A stretch of DNA of 64,000 nt from an uncultured Ectothiorhodospiraceae bacterium (lineage in GTDB: Bacteria; Pseudomonadota; Gammaproteobacteria; Nitrococcales; Nitrococcaceae), in contig CAJXKP010000008.1 of assembly GCA_913055565.1 (NCBI GenBank), forward strand, positions 17,598 to 81,597, in the 5' to 3' direction. The stretch's first letter is position 1. The number at the start of each line of letters is the position of its first letter. Below, piece by piece: positions 53,662 to 63,206 of the stretch. The notes under the pieces were generated by a model. That model was given only the letters and a program-made list of their open reading frames with translations, was not told the DNA's origin and made no database searches. The translations under genes were made by a program, and so were the position numbers.

Positions 53662-55242
53662 TTAATGCTCACGTGTCGCCGAGAACGTCAGTTCCGGCCA
53701 GCGCTCCTCGGTCAGCTGTAGATTAACGCGCGATGGCGCCAGATAGGTAAGATTGCCGGCGATGTCGTAGGCCAGGTTGCGCGCGTTCTTCTCCCGGAAT
53801 TGCTCAAGCTTGCGGTTATCGTCGCATGAGACCCATCGGGCCGTACCCACCTCAACGGCCTCGAAGGCGCAATCCACGCCGTATTCGTTCTTGAGCCGAT
53901 GGGCGACGACATCGAACTGCAGGATACCCACCGCGCCGACGATGAGATCGTTACCGGTCAACGGCTGGAACAGCTGGGACGCACCCTCTTCGCAGAGCTC
54001 ATGTAGCCCCTTCTTTAAGGCCTTCAACCGCAGGGGATCGCGTAACGCCGCGCGCCTGAAAAGCTCCGGGGCAAAATTGGGAATACCCGTGAACTTCAGG
54101 TCCTCGCCTTGGGTGAAGGTGTCCCCGATCTGGATCGTGCCATGGTTGTGCAGCCCGATTATGTCGCCCGGATAGGCGATACCCGCGCGACCCCGGTCCG
54201 ACGCCATGAAGGTAATGGCATTGGCTATCTTGACCTCCTTGCCGATACGCACATGCCGCACCTTCATGCCTTGCTCATAGACGCCTGAGCAAACACGCAT
54301 GAATGCGATCCGGTCGCGATGATTGGGGTCCATGTTTGCCTGGATCTTAAACACGAAGCCACTGAACTGGGGCTCATTCGCCTCGACCAGCCGATGCGTG
54401 CTCTCGCGAGTACTAGGCGCTGGGGCATACGTGACAAAGCTGTCCAGCAACTCTTCGATGCCGAAGTTGTTGACCGCGGAACCGAAGAATACCGGCGTTA
54501 ATTCGCCCCGCTCATAGGCCGCTTGGTCGAACGAGTGGCTCGCCTCTCGCAGTAGCTCCACCTCATCACGCAGCGCTTGCGCCTGGTCGCCCAGTACCTC
54601 GTCGAGGCGGGTATTAGCCAGCCCCTCGATGGTCTCGCCCTCGGCGATGCGCCCACCGTGGCTGGAACTAAAAAGATGGACCATATCCTTAGTGAGATGG
54701 AAGACACCCTTAAAGTTGCTACCCATCCCGATCGGCCAGGTAACCGGAGCGCAGCGGATCTTGAGCACGCTCTCGATCTCGTCGAGCAGCTCCATCGGAT
54801 CGCGCCCCTCCCGATCGAGCTTATTAATGAAGGTCATGATGGGCGTCGTGCGCAAACGGCAGACGTCCATCAGCTTGACCGTCCGCTCCTCGACACCCTT
54901 GGCGGCGTCGATCACCATCAGCGCCGAATCCACAGCGGTAAGGGTCCGATACGTATCTTCCGAGAAGTCCTCATGACCTGGCGTATCCAGCAGATTCACG
55001 ATGCGCTCGCGGTAGGCGAACTGCATAACCGAGGACGTTACGGAAATGCCACGTTGCTGTTCCAGCGCCATCCAGTCCGAGGTCGCGTGTCGGTTGGACT
55101 TGCGGCCCTTCACCGTGCCGGCGAGCTGGATGGCGCCACCGTAGAGCAACAACTTCTCGGTGACGGTTGTCTTGCCTGCATCGGGATGGGAGATAATCGC
55201 AAAGGTGCGACGTCTAGCTACATCCTCGCCGAAATTACTCAT
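53662..55242 (-). CDS. prfC: peptide chain release factor 3
   Basis: GTPase that recycles RF1 and RF2 from the ribosome. The 526-residue protein has the G1 motif [10 protein letters not shown]2 RGISVTSS, G3 [12 protein letters not shown] and G4 NKLDRE, then the RF3-specific [15 protein letters not shown] and [16 protein letters not shown]. Full family length. Divergent from ycgN with only 31 nt between start codons. Confidence 0.96.
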   Translation of the reverse strand: MSNFGEDVARRRTFAIISHPDAGKTTVTEKLLLYGGAIQLAGTVKGRKSNRHATSDWMALEQQRGISVTSSVMQFAYRERIVNLLDTPGHEDFSEDTYRTLTAVDSALMVIDAAKGVEERTVKLMDVCRLRTTPIMTFINKLDREGRDPMELLDEIESVLKIRCAPVTWPIGMGSNFKGVFHLTKDMVHLFSSSHGGRIAEGETIEGLANTRLDEVLGDQAQALRDEVELLREASHSFDQAAYERGELTPVFFGSAVNNFGIEELLDSFVTYAPAPSTRESTHRLVEANEPQFSGFVFKIQANMDPNHRDRIAFMRVCSGVYEQGMKVRHVRIGKEVKIANAITFMASDRGRAGIAYPGDIIGLHNHGTIQIGDTFTQGEDLKFTGIPNFAPELFRRAALRDPLRLKALKKGLHELCEEGASQLFQPLTGNDLIVGAVGILQFDVVAHRLKNEYGVDCAFEAVEVGTARWVSCDDNRKLEQFREKNARNLAYDIAGNLTYLAPSRVNLQLTEERWPELTFSATREH

Positions 55243-55273
55243 TCATCCGCCATTAATCCGGTATAGTACAAGC

Positions 55274-55816
55274 GTGGCTCAACATAAAGACGCCACGACA
55301 GTCTGGCCGGTAGCCAACGCGAGCGAGCAGTCCCAGTCGGCGGACCCTGTGCCCTCGTCTGGCGGCGCTTTCTGGCAGCGCAAGCGCCTGGACGAGATGA
55401 GTCCAGCCGAATGGGAGGCCCTATGTGATGGCTGCGGCCGGTGCTGCGTTCACAAACTCGAGGATGAGGACTCCGGCGAGTACTTTGAGACCAGAGTAGC
55501 CTGCCGGTTACTTGAGCCCGGCACTTACCTGTGCAGCGACTATGCCAATCGTCACGCCCATGTGCCGGATTGCGTAACGCTCACACCCGAGCTTGTTGCG
55601 AGCTCTCAATGGTTACCCGTGACCTGCGCCTACCGCCGGCTCGCCGAGGGGCGCGGACTCGCGTGGTGGCATCCCTTGGTATCCGGCGACCCAGCTACAG
55701 TTCACAGCGCCGGCGTATCAATCCAGAACCACACGATCTCCGAGGACCAACTCAGTGATCCAGATGAACTCCTGGATCACGTCATAGCCTGGGGCGATAG
55801 CCCCAGTGGTGCCTGA
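55274..55816 (+). CDS. ycgN: YcgN family cysteine-cluster protein (UPF0260)
   Basis: A 180-residue protein with the family core [34 protein letters not shown] and later [28 protein letters not shown] and [14 protein letters not shown]. The regular Cys pattern suggests binding of a metal, iron-sulphur or zinc, but the function is unknown. The start is placed at GTG 55274; there is no clear ribosome binding site, and the frame runs open upstream into prfC. The N-terminal 30 residues before FWQRK are not conserved in my memory of the family. Confidence 0.85.
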   Translation: MAQHKDATTVWPVANASEQSQSADPVPSSGGAFWQRKRLDEMSPAEWEALCDGCGRCCVHKLEDEDSGEYFETRVACRLLEPGTYLCSDYANRHAHVPDCVTLTPELVASSQWLPVTCAYRRLAEGRGLAWWHPLVSGDPATVHSAGVSIQNHTISEDQLSDPDELLDHVIAWGDSPSGA

Positions 55817-55839
55817 CGCCGCCGCGACCACAGGGCCGA

Positions 55840-55854
55840 GCTCAGGCGCTGAGC
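55840..55854. terminator. stem-loop between convergent ycgN and trxA
   Basis: GCTCAG-GCG-CTGAGC is a perfect 6-bp stem with a 3-nt loop, 24 nt after the ycgN stop and 35 nt after the trxA stop on the other strand. Too short and without a T-run to be a strong terminator. Confidence 0.35.
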
Positions 55855-55888
55855 CCGAAAACGGTTGCTAGGGCCGCGATTGGCTGCC

Positions 55889-56215
55889 CTATACATTGGC
55901 CTCCACGAACTCAGTAAGCTGATTCTTGGAAAGCGCGCCGACCTTCGTGTCCTCCACCTCGCCATGGCTAAAGAGCATGAGCGTCGGGATGCCGCGAACG
56001 CCGTACTTCGGTGCCGAATCCGGATTGTCGTCGATGTTGAGCTTGCAGACCTTGAGACGGCCCTGATAATCATCGGCTATCTGTTCTAGGACCGGCGCAA
56101 TCATCTTGCATGGACCGCACCATTCCGCCCAGAAATCCACGAGCACGGGCTGTTGCGATTCAAGGACCTCACTCTGAAACGTGTCATCCGTAATATGGAC
56201 GATGCTATCGCTCAT
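55889..56215 (-). CDS. trxA: thioredoxin 1
   Basis: Cytoplasmic disulfide reductase, 108 residues. The redox motif is WCGPC at residues 32-36 in [30 protein letters not shown] carries the cis-proline. Full typical length. Gene is convergent with ycgN and starts at the ATG at 56215. Confidence 0.96.
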   Translation of the reverse strand: MSDSIVHITDDTFQSEVLESQQPVLVDFWAEWCGPCKMIAPVLEQIADDYQGRLKVCKLNIDDNPDSAPKYGVRGIPTLMLFSHGEVEDTKVGALSKNQLTEFVEANV

Positions 56216-56597
56216 GCTGCCTCCGGGTCGCTACACTAGTTTGCGGTTATCGCGTCGATGCCGGCTGCCTAGGCGCACCTCGCCATCGCTACTGCCGTCC
56301 CCGTCAGGCGCTGGTAATGGCGGGCGTCATCGCGGATGGCCGCCACTCATCCCGGCGATGCGGCATCGCTCCACTGCCCATAATGGTACCGCGTGCGGCT
56401 GGGTATGTATAATCTGCCCGCATCCGCATGAGAGTGATCCGTAGCACCCAAGGGTGCCACGCTTGCATCGTTAGCCGGCAAGGGCTTGCTCAGGTGGGCA
56501 CAGGCTTGTGTCAACGGCTAACGGCGATTACGGTTCTGAGTTTGCTTGGGGTAGAGTCCGGCAGCGCCCCGTTATCTCGCTGACTGAGCTGGCAGCA
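56216..56597. other. trxA/fabA divergent intergenic region
   Basis: A 382-nt region with no gene. An open GTG-start frame from 56508 is in phase with fabA but its first 30 codons do not match the family. It should hold the divergent trxA and fabA promoters. The only clear element is the TATAAT listed separately; no obvious FadR- or FabR-like palindrome was seen. Confidence 0.5.
56408..56413 (+). promoter_or_regulatory. consensus -10 box upstream of fabA
   Basis: TATAAT, an exact -10 consensus, 185 nt before the fabA start. The -35 at the right distance (TGGTAC, 56385-56390, 17-nt spacer) is weak. If used, the leader would be about 175 nt. Confidence 0.4.
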
Positions 56598-57116
56598 ATG
56601 ACTGGAAAGACGAGCTACAACTACGATGAGCTGCTGGCTTGCGGCTACGGTGATCTTTTCGGACCGGGTAATCCGCAACTGCCCGTGCCGAACATGCTCA
56701 TGTTCGACCGGATTAGTGCCATCAATGAGTCGGGGGGCGAGTTCGAGAAGGGCTACGTCGAGGCCGAGCTCGCCGTGCACCCCGATCTCTGGTTCTTCCA
56801 CTGTCATTTCCCGGGTGATCCCGTCATGCCGGGCTGCCTGGGCCTCGATGCCCTATGGCAGCTTCTGGGGTTCCATCTAGGCTGGCTCGGCGGCATCGGC
56901 AAGGGTCGCGCCCTCGGCTGCGGTGAGGTAAAGTTCAGCGGTCAGATTATGCCGACCAACGAACTTGTAACCTATCAGCTCGACATTAAGCGTATTATCC
57001 GGCGTCGATTAACCATGGGGATCGCTGACGGCACCGTCTACGCTGATGGCAGTGTTATCTACCGGGCACTGGATCTAAAGGTGGGGCTGTTCATCGATCC
57101 CAGTAGTGCGCTTTAA
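56598..57116 (+). CDS. fabA: 3-hydroxydecanoyl-ACP dehydratase/isomerase
   Basis: Introduces the cis double bond in anaerobic-type unsaturated fatty acid synthesis. The 172-residue protein equals the E. coli length when started at ATG 56598 ([16 protein letters not shown]). The catalytic His lies in [24 protein letters not shown] (split here: [10 protein letters not shown], then the Asp in LGLDALWQ). [15 protein letters not shown] follows. Next to fabB, its usual operon partner. Confidence 0.95.
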   Translation: MTGKTSYNYDELLACGYGDLFGPGNPQLPVPNMLMFDRISAINESGGEFEKGYVEAELAVHPDLWFFHCHFPGDPVMPGCLGLDALWQLLGFHLGWLGGIGKGRALGCGEVKFSGQIMPTNELVTYQLDIKRIIRRRLTMGIADGTVYADGSVIYRALDLKVGLFIDPSSAL

Positions 57117-57157
57117 ACGCACGGTGGAAACGGGTTTAGAGGTAAAGGTAGAGCATC

Positions 57158-58372
57158 TTGCGGCGAGTCGTTGTTACAGGTCTGGGTGTCATCTCGTGTC
57201 TCGGTAACGATGTGGCGACCGTTCGGGATGCCCTGAGCGCGGGCACATCGGGCGTTCGTTATCGTCAGGAGTACGCGGATCTGGGCCTGAGAAGCCAGAT
57301 AGCGGGTAGTATCGATCTGGATCTCCAGGAGCGCATCCCGCGCAAACCCCGGCGATTCATGGGCAATGCGGCGGCCTACGCATACGCGGCGATGGATGAC
57401 GCCATCGCGGACGCGCAATTGGGCGACGATGAGGTCTCCAACCGGCGCACGGGGCTAATCGCCGGCTCGGGCGGTGCCTCAACATCGAATCTGGTTGCCT
57501 GTGCTGACACGCTCCGGGAGCGCGGCGTACGCAAGATCGGCGCCTTCGCGGTGCCCAAGGTCATGAGCAGCACCGTCTCAGCGTGTCTGGCAACACCGTT
57601 CGGCATCAAGGGCATCAACTACAGCATCTCCTCGGCCTGTGCAACGAGTGCCCACTGCATCGGTAATGCCATGGAGCAGATCCAGCTCGGCAAACAGGAT
57701 GTCATGTTCGCCGGTGGCGCGGAGGAAGAAGACTGGACGCTAACCATGCTCTTCGACGCTATGGGCGCACTGTCTACCGGCTATAACGATACGCCGATGA
57801 AGGCGTCGCGACCCTACGATAGCCACCGCGACGGCTTTGTCATCGCGGGCGGGGGCGGCATGCTCGTCCTCGAGGAGCTTGAACACGCCCTGGCCCGGGG
57901 CGCACCGATACGCGCCGAGCTCGTCGGCTACGGCGCGAGTTCCGATGGCTACGATATGGTGGCCCCATCGGGTGAGGGAGCGGCACGCTGTATAGCGCAG
58001 TCCGTCGCCGACCTCAGTGAGCCGATCGACTACGTCAACGCCCACGGTACGAGCACGCCCGCCGGTGATATTACCGAACTGGATGCACTCCGGCAGGTTT
58101 TTGGGGATCGCATGCCGGCGATCACCTCGACCAAATCGTTAACCGGCCACTCCCTGGGCGCAGCGGGTGTCCACGAGGCCATCTACTCACTGATTATGAT
58201 GGAGAATGACTTTATCGCGGCCTCGGCAAACGTCGACGAGCTCGACCAAGCGGTTAGTGACCGCCCCATCGTCCGCGAGCGCCGGGATAACGCGGGCCTG
58301 CGGACGGTCATGTCGAACAGCTTCGGATTTGGCGGAACCAACGCCACCCTGGTATTCCAGCGCTATGACTAA
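57158..58372 (+). CDS. fabB: 3-oxoacyl-ACP synthase I
   Basis: Elongates the cis-3-decenoyl-ACP made by FabA. The 404-residue protein starts with TTG at 57158 (an AGAGGT-type site about 14 nt upstream). Motifs: [17 protein letters not shown], the Cys in [21 protein letters not shown] (here split around ACATSA), [11 protein letters not shown] and [15 protein letters not shown]. The [22 protein letters not shown] block is FabB-type rather than FabF-type. Confidence 0.95.
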   Translation: MRRVVVTGLGVISCLGNDVATVRDALSAGTSGVRYRQEYADLGLRSQIAGSIDLDLQERIPRKPRRFMGNAAAYAYAAMDDAIADAQLGDDEVSNRRTGLIAGSGGASTSNLVACADTLRERGVRKIGAFAVPKVMSSTVSACLATPFGIKGINYSISSACATSAHCIGNAMEQIQLGKQDVMFAGGAEEEDWTLTMLFDAMGALSTGYNDTPMKASRPYDSHRDGFVIAGGGGMLVLEELEHALARGAPIRAELVGYGASSDGYDMVAPSGEGAARCIAQSVADLSEPIDYVNAHGTSTPAGDITELDALRQVFGDRMPAITSTKSLTGHSLGAAGVHEAIYSLIMMENDFIAASANVDELDQAVSDRPIVRERRDNAGLRTVMSNSFGFGGTNATLVFQRYD

Positions 58373-58569
58373 CCGCTAGGTGTAGATCGCCTCCCATGAC
58401 CGCGGCTGATGGCCGCGGCCTTGTTGACGATTATTGCTCGCTCACTGTCGCGACGACGGGCGCTTCACGTAGGCAAGCCCCGACTGACGCCGATAGGGAT
58501 TCGCACGTATTCCGCCACTGCCGCTCATGCCCTTAACTGGAGCCAGGTTCCAGGTATCAGGAGTGTGGC

Positions 58570-59604
58570 ATGCACCGGATCAGCGCCGGCCCAACTCGCC
58601 TAAGTCCGGGCATAAGGCGCGGTAGTCTCCTCATAGCCGCCCTCACCTTGGCGACTAGCGCCTCAGCCGACAGTAGCCCCAGCGCTACTGACCTCGATGC
58701 GTTCCGCTCCGCGATCATTAGCGGCGGACCGCCGAAAGACGGCATCCCGTCGATCGACGAGCCACAGTTCACCAGCGCCGCGGCCGCATCGCATCTGGAG
58801 GACGACGACATCGTCTTTGGCATCGTGCGCAACGGGCAAGCCCGGGCCTACCCCCGCCGGATCCTGGCGTCCCATGAGATTGTCAACGACCGCTTGGGTG
58901 GTCGCAATCTCGCGGTTACCTACTGCCCCCTTACCGCAACGGCCATCGGGTTCTATCGAGGCAACACGACGTTCGGCGTATCCGGTCGGCTGGTGAACAG
59001 CAATCTCGTGATGTACGACCGCAAAACGGGCAGCTATTGGCCCCAGATGTTGGCGACAGCCATTAAGGGGCCACGCCAGGGCGAGCAGCTCGAGAGCTTT
59101 CCGGTGGCCTGGACTAGTTGGAAAGCCTGGCGTGAGGCGCATCCCGATACCCGGGTCATGACTCGCAATACGGGCTACGCCCGCGACTACAGCCGCGATC
59201 CGTACGGCTCATATAACCCCCTCAGTGGGTACTACGCACCGGGGACCTCTCTCATGTTCCCCGTCATGAACAAGGATGACCGCCTCGCCGATAAGGCGAT
59301 CGTCGTCACGGCACTCAGCCCGGATGGCGCCCTGGCGGTCGACAAGGACCGCCTGCGGTCGAAAGGTGCAATCGTCATTGAGGCGGGTGCGGGCCACTAC
59401 CTCGCCGTTCACGATCCCGCGCTGGAGACGGGACGCATCTACCGACTCCCGGGTGGAAGCGACGTTGAGCCTGCCGATATAGGCTTGACCGCGCAGGGCC
59501 TGGTAGCGAACGGTGATCCCGTAGGCGGTGAGCGCTTGATCGCCTGGGATGCCTTTTGGTTCGCCTGGGCGGCCTTCTACCCCCAGACGGCTCTCGCCAA
59601 GTAA
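58570..59604 (+). CDS. DUF3179 domain-containing exported protein
   Basis: A 344-residue protein with an N-terminal signal-like segment (about residues 15-34, ending SASA). The DUF3179 domain shows DGIPSIDEPQF, DDDIVFGIVRNGQARAYPRRIL, HEIVND, VTYCPLTATAIGFYRG, FGVSGRLVNSNLVMYDRKT, GSYWPQMLATAIKGP and YSRDPYGSY. The family function is unknown. The invariant CPLT cysteine and the many polar invariants suggest a periplasmic binding or redox role. Next to a membrane protein gene 4 nt away. Confidence 0.85.
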   Translation: MHRISAGPTRLSPGIRRGSLLIAALTLATSASADSSPSATDLDAFRSAIISGGPPKDGIPSIDEPQFTSAAAASHLEDDDIVFGIVRNGQARAYPRRILASHEIVNDRLGGRNLAVTYCPLTATAIGFYRGNTTFGVSGRLVNSNLVMYDRKTGSYWPQMLATAIKGPRQGEQLESFPVAWTSWKAWREAHPDTRVMTRNTGYARDYSRDPYGSYNPLSGYYAPGTSLMFPVMNKDDRLADKAIVVTALSPDGALAVDKDRLRSKGAIVIEAGAGHYLAVHDPALETGRIYRLPGGSDVEPADIGLTAQGLVANGDPVGGERLIAWDAFWFAWAAFYPQTALAK

Positions 59605-59608
59605 TCCC

Positions 59609-60154
59609 ATGCGCGCCGGCATCATGTCCGCGGGCCGAAGCCACCGCGCAGTACTAGTCGCGGCCGCTATCGCCCTCGCCTACACGCTGGCCTACCTCTA
59701 CGCCATCGGCGACCTCAACTGGCGGGCCGGGACGAGCAGTGGCCTCCGGTTCATGGAAGAGCCCATGAGCCTGATCTGGCACCGCCGTATCGGTATTCAG
59801 TTCGAGGGCATCGCGGTCGTTCAGCTGCCCGGCGTCATTTGGCTCGCTTCCCCGCTCAACCTACTCGTGGGATTGGGCCTTGGTGCGCTGGTCGCGATCA
59901 ACGCCACGCTCGGTTACCGGGCGTGGCGGCAGCGTCAGTGCGCTATCGGTGGCACAACCGCCGGGGTCGCGACACTGCCCGCGCTTTTCTCTGGTGCCGC
60001 CTGCTGCGCGCCGCTGACCCTCTTAGCCCTGGGTATTCCCGTAACCGGCAGCATCATGACGCTGTTCCAGTGGCTCGTCCCGGTAGCGGCCACCCTAATG
60101 ATCGGCAGTGCCCTCTGGTTGGGCAGGCGAACGCAGCGTTGGTCACGCCAGTAA
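59609..60154 (+). CDS. membrane protein with C-terminal double-Cys motif
   Basis: A 181-residue membrane protein with four hydrophobic segments (about 13-31, 73-100, 120-145 and 150-170). The third segment includes LFSGAACCAPLTLLALG, a Cys-Cys pair inside the membrane reminiscent of metal or heme-linked proteins. I do not recognise the family with certainty. Start chosen at ATG 59609, only 4 nt after the DUF3179 stop, so the two are likely one operon. The 225 nt that follow to the tRNA hold no supported gene. Confidence 0.65.
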   Translation: MRAGIMSAGRSHRAVLVAAAIALAYTLAYLYAIGDLNWRAGTSSGLRFMEEPMSLIWHRRIGIQFEGIAVVQLPGVIWLASPLNLLVGLGLGALVAINATLGYRAWRQRQCAIGGTTAGVATLPALFSGAACCAPLTLLALGIPVTGSIMTLFQWLVPVAATLMIGSALWLGRRTQRWSRQ

Positions 60155-60379
60155 CTCGACCCCGGCAACTGCCTAGATTCGATAATCGCAGTCGAAACGG
60201 CCGTGGTGCCGTCGGGCTTAACGGCATCAAACTGTAGTCACGCGTCGAAGCCTGACGGCGCGAAGCCGTATGACAGCGAAGCTGGGCACCTCGCAACGAG
60301 CGGTAGCGGACCTAACGCCTGGATAGACCGAACTTTTCGGTGACAAATAGGGGGCTACCAGGAACGCTGTGAGGGGATA

Positions 60380-60466
60380 TGGTGCCCGGGGCGGGACTTG
60401 AACCCGCACACCCCGTAGGGCGACAGATTTTAAGTCTGTTGCGTCTACCGATTCCGCCACCCGGGC
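60380..60466 (-). tRNA. tRNA-Leu (UAA)
   Basis: An 87-nt class II tRNA with encoded CCA (plus-strand TGG at 60380-60382). The acceptor stem pairs GCCCGGG (tRNA 5', 60466-60460) with CCCGGGC (60390-60384). The anticodon stem ACAGA/TCTGT frames the loop CTTAAAA, giving anticodon TAA (plus 60430-60432). It follows tRNA-Cys as in the pgsA-linked tRNA cluster of gammaproteobacteria. Confidence 0.96.
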
Positions 60467-60494
60467 GGGTGCCGTTGCCCGTCAGGAAAGTAAC

Positions 60495-60569
60495 TGGAGG
60501 CTAGGGCCGGATTCGAACCGACGTAGAACGGCTTTGCAGGCCGCCGCATCACCACTCTGCCACCTAGCC
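60495..60569 (-). tRNA. tRNA-Cys (GCA)
   Basis: A 75-nt tRNA ending TCCA (plus TGGA 60495-60498). Acceptor GGCTAGG (60569-60563) pairs with CCTAGCC (60505-60499). The anticodon loop CTGCAAA between GCGGC and GCCGT gives anticodon GCA. It lies between pgsA and tRNA-Leu. E. coli also has a tRNA-Gly first in this cluster; no such gene is in the 90 nt between pgsA and this tRNA. Confidence 0.95.
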
Positions 60570-60643
60570 CTGAGGGACGAGAGTGTAACAAGCCTAGACC
60601 GTCTTGCCCAGCCAGACTGATCCGCTGTGTATCCCTGGGCTAC

Positions 60644-60658
60644 CCCGCGCTTTGCGGG
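60644..60658 (-). terminator. short hairpin just after pgsA
   Basis: CCCGC/GCGGG arms around GCTTT, starting 1 nt after the pgsA stop codon. Without a T-run it is weak as a terminator; it may mark processing between pgsA mRNA and the tRNAs downstream. Confidence 0.3.
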
Positions 60659-60659
60659 A

Positions 60660-61232
60660 CTACGCACGGGGCTCGTCCCCCTCCTTGAGCGCCTGCCAGG
60701 CCGCGTGGAGATAGATGACCATGGAATAGATGGTCAGGACGGCGGCTAGATAGAGCAGCCATAAGCCGAACGTGAACATGGATAGACCCAGAAGCGGTGC
60801 CTCGTAGAGCAGCAAAGTGATGGCAACCATTTGGGCCACGGTCTTGATCTTGCCCATGAGCCCCACGCTGACGTGAGTGCGTTGCCCTATCTCAGCCATC
60901 CATTCCCGTAGCGCCGATACCGCGATCTCGCGACCAATGATCACGGCGACTGGGAATGCCACGGTGACGCTGGCCTCCCCCGTGAGTACCACGATCAGCG
61001 CGACCGCCACGATGAGCTTGTCCGCGACCGGATCGAGGAACGCCCCAAAGGTCGAGGTCTGCTGCCAGCGCCGCGCCAAATAACCATCGAGCCAGTCAGT
61101 TATGGCCGCTAGCGCGAAAACGAAGGCAGCAATCGGGTTAGACCAGGCCTCGGGAAGCAGGAACATCAATCCCAGAACCGGGATCAGGATGATGCGGATC
61201 CAGGTCAATGTATTGGGTAGGTTGAAACGCAT
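60660..61232 (-). CDS. pgsA: CDP-diacylglycerol-glycerol-3-phosphate 3-phosphatidyltransferase
   Basis: Makes phosphatidylglycerol phosphate in the inner membrane. The 190-residue polytopic protein starts MRFNLPNTLTWIRI (ATG at 61232, chosen by homology) and carries the CDP-alcohol phosphotransferase motif spread over DWLDGYLARR and GAFLDPVADK, with all the Asp residues of DGxxAR-x8-Gx3Dx3D. Follows uvrC on the same strand. Confidence 0.95.
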   Translation of the reverse strand: MRFNLPNTLTWIRIILIPVLGLMFLLPEAWSNPIAAFVFALAAITDWLDGYLARRWQQTSTFGAFLDPVADKLIVAVALIVVLTGEASVTVAFPVAVIIGREIAVSALREWMAEIGQRTHVSVGLMGKIKTVAQMVAITLLLYEAPLLGLSMFTFGLWLLYLAAVLTIYSMVIYLHAAWQALKEGDEPRA

Positions 61233-61293
61233 CGTGGTCCCGTCGTGTCGCCTCGGTCCGTTGTCTAAGGCTACCCGCTGGAGGGTGTCGCCG

Positions 61294-63120
61294 TCAGCCG
61301 TTGAGGTGGTCGTGTATGCGCTCGGCGAGCTGCTGACTGATCCCCGGAACCCGTGACAGGTCTTCCACGCCCGCCCGAGATACACCCCGTAAGCCACCAA
61401 AGTGCTTGAGCAACGCTTGCCGACGTTTCGGCCCGAGCCCCGGTATGGCCTCAAGGGTCGAGCTACGCCGCGCCTTGCCACGCTGGGTGCGGTGACCGCT
61501 AATGGCGAATCGATGGGCCTCGTCGCGGATCTGCTGGAGCAGATGCAGGCCGGGGGCATCGGGCGGCAGCCGTTGCTCCTCGGGACGCCCCGCTATGAGG
61601 ACGACCTCCTCGCCCGGCCGCCGGCGAGGGCCTTTGGCGATCGCCGCCACGGTGACCTCCTCGACTTGGAGTTCTTGTAGGATGCCGACGGCCTGATTCA
61701 ACTGCCCCTGCCCGCCGTCGATGATCAGTAGGTCGGGCATCGGCGTCTCGCCCTCTTTCAATCGGGTATATCGCCGCTCGAGGGCCTGATGCATAGCCGC
61801 GTAATCATCACCACCTTGGATACCCGTTATATTGAAACGCCGATAGGCGTCCTTGAATGGGCCCTCGTGGTTAAAGACTACGCAGCTCGCGACAGTCGCC
61901 TCTCCCTGGGTATGGCTGATATCGAAACACTCCAGCCGTTGCGGTAGCTCGTCCAGTTCGAGGCGTTCCTGGAGATCCTCGTAGCGGCGCTCCATGCTGG
62001 CCTGCGTGGCGGTACGCGCCTGGAGGGCATGCTCGGCATTGTTGCAGGCCATGCGCACCCAGCGCCGTCGATCACCGCGGACTCGGGAACTAACCCGGAT
62101 CCGGCGACCGGCGTCTGAGGACAGCGCCTCGGCTAATACCTCAGCATCAGGGCATTCGTGACTCAACAGGATCTCGTCCGGTGTATCACGGCCCAGGTAA
62201 TGGCGGGCGACGAAGCTGTAGAGGACTTCGGTCTCATCGGTGCCATCCGGCAGGCGCGGGAAGTAGGTCTGATTGCCGAGGTTCTGCCCATCCCTGATCA
62301 CGAAGACCTGCACACAGGCCATGCGCTCGCGGATGACACAGGCGACGACGTCCACATCACCGCGGGCTCCTGCGACGAATTGCTTCTCCTGAATACGTCG
62401 CAGTGCCGCGATTCGGTCCCGGAGGTGTGCCGCGCGCTCGAATTCCTGCGCCTCGGAGGCAGCCTCCATGCGAGCGACCATGTCCTCAATGACCTCGTTG
62501 CTATTACCTTCGAGAAACTTCTCAACGCTGCGCACGTCTTGCTCATACTCGGCATCCGAGACGAAGCCGACGCACGGGGCGGTACAGCGCTTGATCTGAT
62601 ATTGCAGGCAGGGCCGGGAGCGGTTCTCGAAGAAGCTGTCCCGACACTGGCGCACCGGGAAGACCTTCTGCAGTTCATTGAGCGTCTGCCGGACCGCCCC
62701 CGCACTGGGAAAGGGGCCGAAGTATTTGCCACTGCCGCGCCGCGAGCCGCGATGGAAGCTCAGTCTCGGATAACGCTGGTCGCGCGAGAGATGGATGTAG
62801 GGATAGCTCTTGTCGTCACGCAGCAGGACGTTGTAACGGGGGCGGTGTTCCTTGATGAGGTTGTTCTCAAGGATCAAGGCCTCCGCCTCGGTATGAGTGA
62901 TCGTGACCTGAATATCCCGGATGTGAGCGACCAGTGTCTGCGTCTTGGCGTCGTGAGCGCCGCGGGTGAAGTAGTTGCTGACGCGCCGCTTGAGATTCTT
63001 GGCCTTACCGACGTAGATGACCTCACCGGCGGCGTCGTACATCCGGTAAACGCCGGGTGCCGACGACATATGCCGCAGGCGCTCCTTCGGGTCGAATGCC
63101 TCGGAGGCGTTGCTGCTCAT
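61294..63120 (-). CDS. uvrC: UvrABC system protein C
   Basis: Dual-incision nuclease of nucleotide excision repair, 608 residues. The GIY-YIG nuclease begins PGVYRMYDAAGEVIYVGKA (near residue 22), the Cys-rich DNA region includes RPCLQYQIKRCTAPCVG, the UVR helix lies around 200-235, the RNase H-like nuclease shows ECFDISHTQGE and LLIDGGQGQ, and the C-terminus has two helix-hairpin-helix motifs (AIPGLGPKRRQALLKHFGG and RVPGISQQLAERIHDHL). Mfd in the same window belongs to the same repair pathway. Confidence 0.96.
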   Translation of the reverse strand: MSSNASEAFDPKERLRHMSSAPGVYRMYDAAGEVIYVGKAKNLKRRVSNYFTRGAHDAKTQTLVAHIRDIQVTITHTEAEALILENNLIKEHRPRYNVLLRDDKSYPYIHLSRDQRYPRLSFHRGSRRGSGKYFGPFPSAGAVRQTLNELQKVFPVRQCRDSFFENRSRPCLQYQIKRCTAPCVGFVSDAEYEQDVRSVEKFLEGNSNEVIEDMVARMEAASEAQEFERAAHLRDRIAALRRIQEKQFVAGARGDVDVVACVIRERMACVQVFVIRDGQNLGNQTYFPRLPDGTDETEVLYSFVARHYLGRDTPDEILLSHECPDAEVLAEALSSDAGRRIRVSSRVRGDRRRWVRMACNNAEHALQARTATQASMERRYEDLQERLELDELPQRLECFDISHTQGEATVASCVVFNHEGPFKDAYRRFNITGIQGGDDYAAMHQALERRYTRLKEGETPMPDLLIIDGGQGQLNQAVGILQELQVEEVTVAAIAKGPRRRPGEEVVLIAGRPEEQRLPPDAPGLHLLQQIRDEAHRFAISGHRTQRGKARRSSTLEAIPGLGPKRRQALLKHFGGLRGVSRAGVEDLSRVPGISQQLAERIHDHLNG

Positions 63121-63206
63121 GGCCTGCTCATCCCGGACGTATAGGCGTTAAGAATGGGCAACGAAAAAGCGGGCTCGCTGCGGGTTACTCTGGCGCTGGC
63201 GCCATG

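Noticed and set aside
62158..63144. 328-residue plus-strand frame
   Set aside because: Fully antisense to uvrC, whose frame is strongly conserved; long antisense frames are expected at this GC content.
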